DNA of 10,321 bases from NCBI GenBank assembly GCA_016209995.1, contig JACQVC010000183.1, positions 1 to 10,321 of the forward strand, in the 5' to 3' direction. The DNA comes from Gemmatimonadota bacterium (GTDB lineage: Bacteria > Gemmatimonadota > Gemmatimonadetes > Longimicrobiales > Gaopeijiaceae). The notes under the pieces are model-generated. The model did not search any database. It was not told the origin of the DNA and saw only the letters and a list, made by a program, of their open reading frames with translations. The position numbers and the translations under genes were made by a program. Shown one piece after another: positions 6,161 through 10,321 of this stretch (the first letter of the stretch is position 1; every line of letters begins with the position of its first letter).

Positions 6161-6218
6161 CGCGTCCGGCAATAACCTCGGTCGTCTACCCACAGGGCCG
6201 TGACGGTGAGGTGAGTGA

Positions 6219-6250
6219 CTAACCCGCTAACGCGCTAACCCGCTAACCCA
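6219..6250 (+). repeat. 8-nt-period intergenic repeat, copy run B
   Basis: Four perfect-length units, CTAACCCG, CTAACGCG, CTAACCCG and CTAACCCA, lie 58 bases after the zapA stop and just upstream of the 6S RNA candidate. The unit is the same as in run A (618-653) before infC. Both runs precede a structured or regulated transcript, but two cases prove nothing. The remaining bases between zapA and this run (6161-6218) show no clear signal. Confidence 0.7.
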
Positions 6251-6262
6251 CTTGTTGGGGCC

Positions 6263-6386
6263 GGGTGGCAGGGCCCGCACCTTGCGTCCTATCTCGCGAT
6301 ATTCCTATTGTTCGGCTGTTCGACCCTGTGCAACTCGCAGGGCGAGCGCCCGTTGGCGGGCTGGATCGGTGGTTTTCGCCCTCCAC
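6263..6386 (+). ncRNA. ssrS: Probable 6S RNA
   Basis: The segment folds by hand into the 6S layout of closing stem, central bubble and apical stem. Closing stem: GTGG (6265-6268) with CCAC (6383-6386), then AGGGC (6270-6274) with GCCCT (6378-6382), CACC (6278-6281) with GGTG (6368-6371) and GTCC (6286-6289) with GGAT (6363-6366). Large bubble: 6290-6313 on the 5' side and 6351-6362 on the 3' side; the 3' side can form a small hairpin, GCCCG/CGGGC. Apical stem: GGC with GCC (6314-6316, 6348-6350), GTTCG with CGAGC (6318-6322, 6343-6347) and CCCTG with CAGGG (6324-6328, 6338-6342), with single-base bulges. 6S RNA mimics an open promoter and binds sigma70 RNA polymerase. Its gene lies directly after zapA in many proteobacteria, as here. 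The ends are uncertain; this core of about 125 bases is short for 6S, so the real transcript may extend. No covariance search was possible. Confidence 0.6.
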
Positions 6387-6410
6387 GGGGAGCGCAAAGC
6401 GCCCCCGTTT
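6385..6410 (+). terminator. GC-rich hairpin after the 6S RNA candidate
   Basis: ACGGGG (6385-6390) pairs with CCCCGT (6403-6408), and GCGC (6392-6395) with GCGC (6399-6402) around an AAA loop, with A6391 bulged. Only TTT (6408-6410) follows, so this is a weak intrinsic terminator at best. It could set the 3' end of the 6S RNA candidate or reduce read-through into rny. It ends just ahead of the rny ribosome binding site GGAG (6413-6416) and could also influence rny translation. It shares two bases with the 6S closing stem. Confidence 0.45.
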
Positions 6411-6423
6411 CCGGAGTGCATAA

Positions 6424-8010
6424 ATGAATACGGCGCTGGTGACCCTGCTGGCGGCGTCAGCCGCCGGTGTTTTGGCCTTCCTGGTCGGTCGAAGTCTGGA
6501 GCGAGCGCGGCAACGCCGGGCGCGTGAAACGGCGGGCGAGGAGGCCCAGCGGATCCGGGAAGCGGCTGCCCGCGATGCCGAAGCCATTCGTCAAGCGGCG
6601 GAGCTGAAGGGTCGGGAGGAGGCCTACAAGGCGCGGGAGGCGTGGACCCAGGAGGAGGCTCGCCGGCGTGACGAGATGCAGCAGGTCGAGCGTCGCCTGG
6701 TCGAGCGCGCGGAATCGCTGGACCGGAAGGCGGAGGCCCTCGACCGCAAGCTGAGTCTCCTGGATCAACGAGATTCGGCGCAGGAGAAGCGCCAGGCCGA
6801 GTCGGAGGAGGCCAGCAGGAAGCTCGAGGCGCGCGTGCGCGAGGTGGAGGAGCTGGGGCGCAAGCGGGTCGAGGAGTTGGAGAAGCTGGCGGGTGTGACG
6901 GCGCAGGAAGCGAAGCGTCAGATCGTCGATGAGCTGAAGGACGAGGCGCGCGCTCAAGCGGCCAACACCATCAGGCGGATTCGGGAGGAGGCTCAGCGGA
7001 ACGCCGAGCGGGAAGCCCGCAAGGTGGTGGCTCTCGCGATTCAGCGTATCGCGTCGGACCAGACCGCTGAGATGACCGTCTCCGTGGTCACCCTCCCGTC
7101 CGACGAGCTGAAGGGTCGGATCATCGGTCGCGAGGGACGGAACATCCGCGCGTTCGAGCAGGCCACGGGCGTGGACGTCATCATCGACGACACTCCTGAG
7201 GCCGTCATCCTATCGTCGTTCGATCCTGTCCGTCGTGAGGTTGCCCGGCTCGCCCTCGAGAAGCTGGTAGCGGATGGACGGATCCACCCCGGGCGCATCG
7301 AAGACGTGGTGGCGAAGGCGCGCAAGGAGGTGGACCAGGGCATGATCGAGGCGGCGGAGAGCCTGCTCTACGAGCTGGGAATCCACAACGTTCACCCCGA
7401 AGTCATCAAGGTTCTGGGGCGCCTCAAGTTTCGCACCTCCTATGGACAGAACCAGTTCCTTCATGCCAAAGAGGTGGCGCTGCTGGCCGGGAACATGGCC
7501 GCCGAGATGGGACTCGACGTGCAGATGGCCAAGCGCATGGGGTTGCTACACGACATCGGCAAGGGTCTGACCCACGAGCAGGAGGGCACGCACGTCGAGC
7601 TGGGGTGGCACCTCAGCAAGAAGTGTGGCGAGCCCGACCAGGTGTTGAACGCCATCAAGGCGCATCACGACGAAGAGCCTCACCGCTACCCCGAGACGTT
7701 TCTGGTCTCGGCCGCGGATGCCATCAGTGGCTCCAGGCCCGGAGCTCGCCGCGAGATGTTCGACATCTACGTCAAGCGCCTGGAGAAGCTCGAGGAGATC
7801 GCCATGAGCTATCCGGGCGTCGAGCGCAGCTTTGCCGTCCAGGCGGGTCGTGAGATCCGCATCATGGTTCAGCCCGAGGCCATTACCGATGCGGAAATGG
7901 CCAGGCTCAGCGAGGAGGTCGCGCGGCGGATCGAGAGCGAGCTTCAGTACCCGGGTCAGATCAAGGTGGTCGTGATCCGGGAGACCCGCGCTATCGACTT
8001 TGCTCGCTGA
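6424..8010 (+). CDS. rny: Ribonuclease Y
   Basis: A 528-residue protein, the usual length. RNase Y is a membrane-anchored endoribonuclease that starts mRNA decay. An N-terminal hydrophobic segment (ALVTLLAASAAGVLAFLVG, about residues 3-21) is followed by a long charged coiled coil (about 22-205, rich in E, R, A and Q), a KH domain with GRIIGREGRNIRAFE (from 231), and an HD domain. The metal-binding residues are visible as H347 in HAKEVALLAG, H376-D377 in LLHDIGKGLTHEQEGTHVELG, and later AHHDEEP and VSAADAISGSRPGARRE. The C-terminus IKVVVIRETRAIDFAR is typical. ATG 6424 has GGAG (6413-6416) seven bases upstream. It follows zapA and the 6S RNA candidate and precedes folD by 56 bases. All catalytic motifs are present, so the enzyme should be active. 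Confidence 0.97.
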   Translation: MNTALVTLLAASAAGVLAFLVGRSLERARQRRARETAGEEAQRIREAAARDAEAIRQAAELKGREEAYKAREAWTQEEARRRDEMQQVERRLVERAESLDRKAEALDRKLSLLDQRDSAQEKRQAESEEASRKLEARVREVEELGRKRVEELEKLAGVTAQEAKRQIVDELKDEARAQAANTIRRIREEAQRNAEREARKVVALAIQRIASDQTAEMTVSVVTLPSDELKGRIIGREGRNIRAFEQATGVDVIIDDTPEAVILSSFDPVRREVARLALEKLVADGRIHPGRIEDVVAKARKEVDQGMIEAAESLLYELGIHNVHPEVIKVLGRLKFRTSYGQNQFLHAKEVALLAGNMAAEMGLDVQMAKRMGLLHDIGKGLTHEQEGTHVELGWHLSKKCGEPDQVLNAIKAHHDEEPHRYPETFLVSAADAISGSRPGARREMFDIYVKRLEKLEEIAMSYPGVERSFAVQAGREIRIMVQPEAITDAEMARLSEEVARRIESELQYPGQIKVVVIRETRAIDFAR

Positions 8011-8066
8011 GTGGTCCTTTCGGTGACAACCCAGGTTTCCCACTTTGCGGTCCCGCACTACGACTC

Positions 8067-9005
8067 GTGTCGGCCGATCTGATTTCGGGCACCGAGACCG
8101 CGCGTGTGCTGCGGGCGGAGATCGCGGAACGCGTCGCGCGGCTGCGGGGGCAGGGACTCGTGCCGGGGTTGGCCACTGTGCTGGTGGGGACCAACCCGGC
8201 CAGCGAGATCTACGTGCGCATGAAGGGGCGGGCGGCGGGCGAGGTGGGCCTCGAATCGCGCCAGATCACGCTCCCCGAGGACACGGCGGAGGCAGAGCTT
8301 CTCGGTGTCGTGGCCGGGTTGAATGCGGACCCGCGGGTGCACGGGATCCTGGTGCAGCTTCCGCTTCCCGCTCCGATCCGCGAGCCCAGGGTGTTAGAGG
8401 CGGTCGATCCCGGTAAGGACGTGGATGGGTTCCACCCCCTGAACATGGGACGTCTGGCCGCCGGTGATCCCGACGTGTTGGCCCCGTGCACGCCGGCCGG
8501 CGTGATCGAGCTGCTCCTGCGCGCGGGTCATGACCCCGCGGGAAAGCATGCCGTGGTCGTCGGACGCTCCAACATCGTTGGCCGACCCATGGCGTTGCTG
8601 TTGCTGCGCAAGGGCAGGGGCGGAAACGCCACGGTTACGGTCGCGCACAGCCATACCCGTGACCTGGGGGCGATCACACGTTTGGCGGACATCTTGATCG
8701 TGGCGGCGGGGCGCCCCGAGGTGGTGCGCGCCGGCATGGTCAAGCCGGGCGCGGTCGTCATCGATGTCGGCGTGAATCGAGTCGACGATCCTGCCGCCGA
8801 GAGGGGGTACCGCGTGGTCGGTGATGTGGCGTTCGCCGAGGTGCGCGAGGTCGCGGCCGCCATCTCGCCCGTGCCGGGTGGGGTGGGTCCGATGACCATC
8901 GCCATGCTCCTTCACAACACGGTGCGCGCCGCTGAGCGACAGTGGCGTGCCACCGGGCTGCTGGTCACGGAGTCCGTAACGCCGGTGCGCAGCGAGGCGT
9001 CCTGA
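8067..9005 (+). CDS. folD: Methylenetetrahydrofolate dehydrogenase / methenyltetrahydrofolate cyclohydrolase
   Basis: FolD interconverts 5,10-methylene-, 5,10-methenyl- and 10-formyl-tetrahydrofolate with NADP in the cytosol, feeding purine synthesis and initiator tRNA formylation. Visible active-site residues are Y49 and K53 in IYVRMKGRAA, Q97 in GILVQLPLP and D120 in KDVDGFHP. The Rossmann nucleotide site is VVVGRSNIVGRPM (163-175), preceded by APCTPAGV. Further signatures are VIDVGVNRV, VGDVAF and SPVPGGVGPMTIAMLL. At 312 residues it is slightly longer than the usual 280-290, owing to a tail of about 25 residues after TVRAAERQW. The GTG start at 8067 fits the family N-terminus but has no clear Shine-Dalgarno sequence. 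The 56 bases after rny contain no evident terminator, so co-transcription with rny is likely. Confidence 0.96.
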   Translation: MSADLISGTETARVLRAEIAERVARLRGQGLVPGLATVLVGTNPASEIYVRMKGRAAGEVGLESRQITLPEDTAEAELLGVVAGLNADPRVHGILVQLPLPAPIREPRVLEAVDPGKDVDGFHPLNMGRLAAGDPDVLAPCTPAGVIELLLRAGHDPAGKHAVVVGRSNIVGRPMALLLLRKGRGGNATVTVAHSHTRDLGAITRLADILIVAAGRPEVVRAGMVKPGAVVIDVGVNRVDDPAAERGYRVVGDVAFAEVREVAAAISPVPGGVGPMTIAMLLHNTVRAAERQWRATGLLVTESVTPVRSEAS

Positions 9006-9027
9006 CGGTGAGCCGCAGAGGTCACGC

Positions 9028-10302
9028 ATGAAAGGTCAGCTGTCCTTCGGGCGCGACCTGCTCGATTCGCAGCGCCGGGAGCAGCCCGAGACGAACCGTG
9101 CGTCCGGCGCGGGCGCGCCCGCGGATTCCGCCGCGGTCGAGGCGCGGCCCGGCGAGCCGCAGGTCTGGAGCGTTGCCGCGGTGAACGCGGCCGCTCGCAT
9201 TCTGCTCGAGAGCCGATTCCCGCCTCTCTGGGTCGCCGGGGAGGCGACAAACTGGCGGCGGGCGCCATCGGAGCACTGCTACTTCACTTTGAAGGATCAG
9301 TCCGCGCAGATCCGCTGCGTGATGTGGAAGAGCGATGCCGCCCAGCTTCCAACCGATCCGGCCGAGGGCATGAGGGTGCGCGCGTTCGGCGCGCTGACGC
9401 TTTACGAGCGCCGGGGCGAGTACCAGCTCCTGGTGCGGCGCCTCGAGGGAGCGGGAGCGGAAGGGCTGTGGCGGCTGGCGTTCGAGCGTCTGCGCGCGAA
9501 GCTCCTGGCGGAGGGCTTGCTCGCTCCCGAGCGCAAGCGGGCGCTGCCACCCTATCCCTCGGGCGTCGGCGTTGTCACCTCGCCGTCCGGCGCGGCTATT
9601 CGTGACATCCTGACCGTTATCGGCCGGCGCGCGCCGTGGACGCGGGTTGTGGTCTGTCCCGCTCGCGTCCAGGGGGACGGCGCCGCGGTCGAGATCGCGG
9701 ACGCGATCCGCGTGCTGGGCCACAGCGAGCTGGTGGACGTGATCATCGTAGGCCGTGGCGGCGGCTCGATGGAAGATCTCTGGGCGTTCAACGAGGAGCC
9801 GGTCGCGCGAGCGATCGCCGCCAGCCGCGTCCCGATCGTGTCCGCGGTCGGCCACGAGGCGGATGTGACCATCGCGGACCTCGTCGCCGACGTGCGCGCC
9901 CCCACCCCATCGGCCGCCGCCGAGTCCGTAGTACCCGACCGCGACGGCTTGAGCCACGGGCTCGCGCAGACGCGCAGCCGACTCGCCGCATCACTGACGG
10001 CGGCAGTCCAACGCCGGCGGACCCACGTGACCGCCCTGATGCAAGCACTGGCGCGTGCCGGTGGGCTCGCCGTCGAGCGGCGTCGCAACCGGCTGACCGG
10101 CATCGCGGCGAAGATCGACGCGCTGAGCCCGCTCTCGACATTGCGGCGAGGGTATGCCGTTCCACTCGATAGTGCGGGCCGCGTGCTGCGGAGGGCCGCT
10201 GATTTTGCCGCGGGCCGCCGCTTCGTTCTGCGGGTCGTGGATGGACGCGTGCGGAGTGTCGTGGAGGAAACAGAGCGCGATGGCGGATCGTCCGAAGCGT
10301 GA
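9028..10302 (+). CDS. xseA: Exonuclease VII large subunit
   Basis: A 424-residue catalytic subunit of ExoVII, which degrades single-stranded DNA from both ends into oligonucleotides in repair. The N-terminal OB fold (about 45-140) shows WSVAAVNAAARILLESRFPPLWVAGEATNW and HCYFTLKDQSAQIRCVMW. The catalytic domain shows VGVVTSPSGAAIRDI (from 180), GRGGGSMEDLWAFNEE (from 242) and SAVGHEADVTIADLVADVRAPTPSAAAE (272-299). Then follow an alpha-helical segment and the terminal LSPLSTLRRGYAV (from 366). A low-complexity N-terminal extension of about 43 residues precedes the OB fold. It starts MKGQLSFGRDLL and is rich in A, G, E and P. ATG 9028 follows AGAGG (9017-9021) at six bases. It lies 22 bases after folD, and its end overlaps the next start by 23 bases. 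Confidence 0.97.
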   Translation: MKGQLSFGRDLLDSQRREQPETNRASGAGAPADSAAVEARPGEPQVWSVAAVNAAARILLESRFPPLWVAGEATNWRRAPSEHCYFTLKDQSAQIRCVMWKSDAAQLPTDPAEGMRVRAFGALTLYERRGEYQLLVRRLEGAGAEGLWRLAFERLRAKLLAEGLLAPERKRALPPYPSGVGVVTSPSGAAIRDILTVIGRRAPWTRVVVCPARVQGDGAAVEIADAIRVLGHSELVDVIIVGRGGGSMEDLWAFNEEPVARAIAASRVPIVSAVGHEADVTIADLVADVRAPTPSAAAESVVPDRDGLSHGLAQTRSRLAASLTAAVQRRRTHVTALMQALARAGGLAVERRRNRLTGIAAKIDALSPLSTLRRGYAVPLDSAGRVLRRAADFAAGRRFVLRVVDGRVRSVVEETERDGGSSEA

Positions 10303-10321
10303 CGCGGCGGAGCCGCGCGGA
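10280..10321 (+). CDS. xseB: Probable exonuclease VII small subunit, 5' end (partial)
   Basis: ATG 10280 opens a frame of 14 codons (MADRPKRDAAEPRG) that runs off the window. It overlaps the last 23 bases of xseA in another frame. GGAGGAAA (10263-10270) lies upstream, at a somewhat long distance of about 10-12 bases. XseB, a helical protein of about 70-80 residues that oligomerises around XseA, is usually encoded directly after xseA and often overlaps it. The charged, disordered-looking start is compatible with XseB, but no conserved XseB residue is reached before the window ends, so the call rests on position. Confidence 0.55.
   Translation, partial: MADRPKRDAAEPRG

Noticed and set aside
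6219..6250. CRISPR-like array
   Set aside because: The units are eight bases with no spacers, and no cas gene is present.

Overview
This is a high-GC bacterial chromosome segment that is densely packed with genes on the + strand only. It is a conserved translation, cell-division and RNA-decay cluster: thrS (3' end), infC, rpmI, rplT, pheS, pheT, a zapB-like gene, zapA, a probable 6S RNA, rny, folD, xseA, xseB (5' end). No mobile element, CRISPR array or defence system is visible. The gene order and the presence of RNase Y with ZapA suggest a Gemmatimonadota-like or deltaproteobacterium-like lineage. That is an impression from gene content, not a demonstrated placement.

Positions 1-337 carry the C-terminal part of threonyl-tRNA synthetase. 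The 370 bases that follow (338-707) hold no gene but much signal. They contain a plausible sigma70-type promoter (377-405), a chain of back-to-back RNA helices (428-551), a textbook intrinsic terminator (554-576) and a run of 8-nt repeats (618-653). I read this as an attenuator leader for the infC-rpmI-rplT operon. infC appears to start at a non-canonical AUA codon at 708, behind a well-placed GGAGG. The usual start callers would move it 48 bases downstream and drop 16 conserved residues. IF3 genes are known for non-canonical starts that let IF3 repress its own synthesis.

rpmI and rplT follow closely, then pheS and pheT, whose stop and start overlap as ATGA. The end of pheT overlaps by 23 bases the start of a 112-residue coiled-coil protein that resembles ZapB. 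A purine-rich imperfect tandem duplication of about 83 bases separates it from zapA, and the start region of zapA lies within the second copy. Downstream of zapA come a second run of the same 8-nt repeat (6219-6250) and a sequence that folds into a 6S-like rod (6263-6386), followed by a GC-rich hairpin. The position after zapA matches the known genomic neighbourhood of ssrS in many bacteria.

The last third encodes RNase Y, the bifunctional folate enzyme FolD and the exonuclease VII large subunit. The first 14 codons of a probable xseB overlap the end of xseA. Together the genes serve aminoacylation (Thr, Phe), initiation and 50S assembly, Z-ring assembly, RNA decay, one-carbon metabolism and DNA repair. 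The genes are ordinary housekeeping ones; the interest lies in the non-coding parts: the infC leader and AUA start, the 6S candidate, and two kinds of intergenic repeat.
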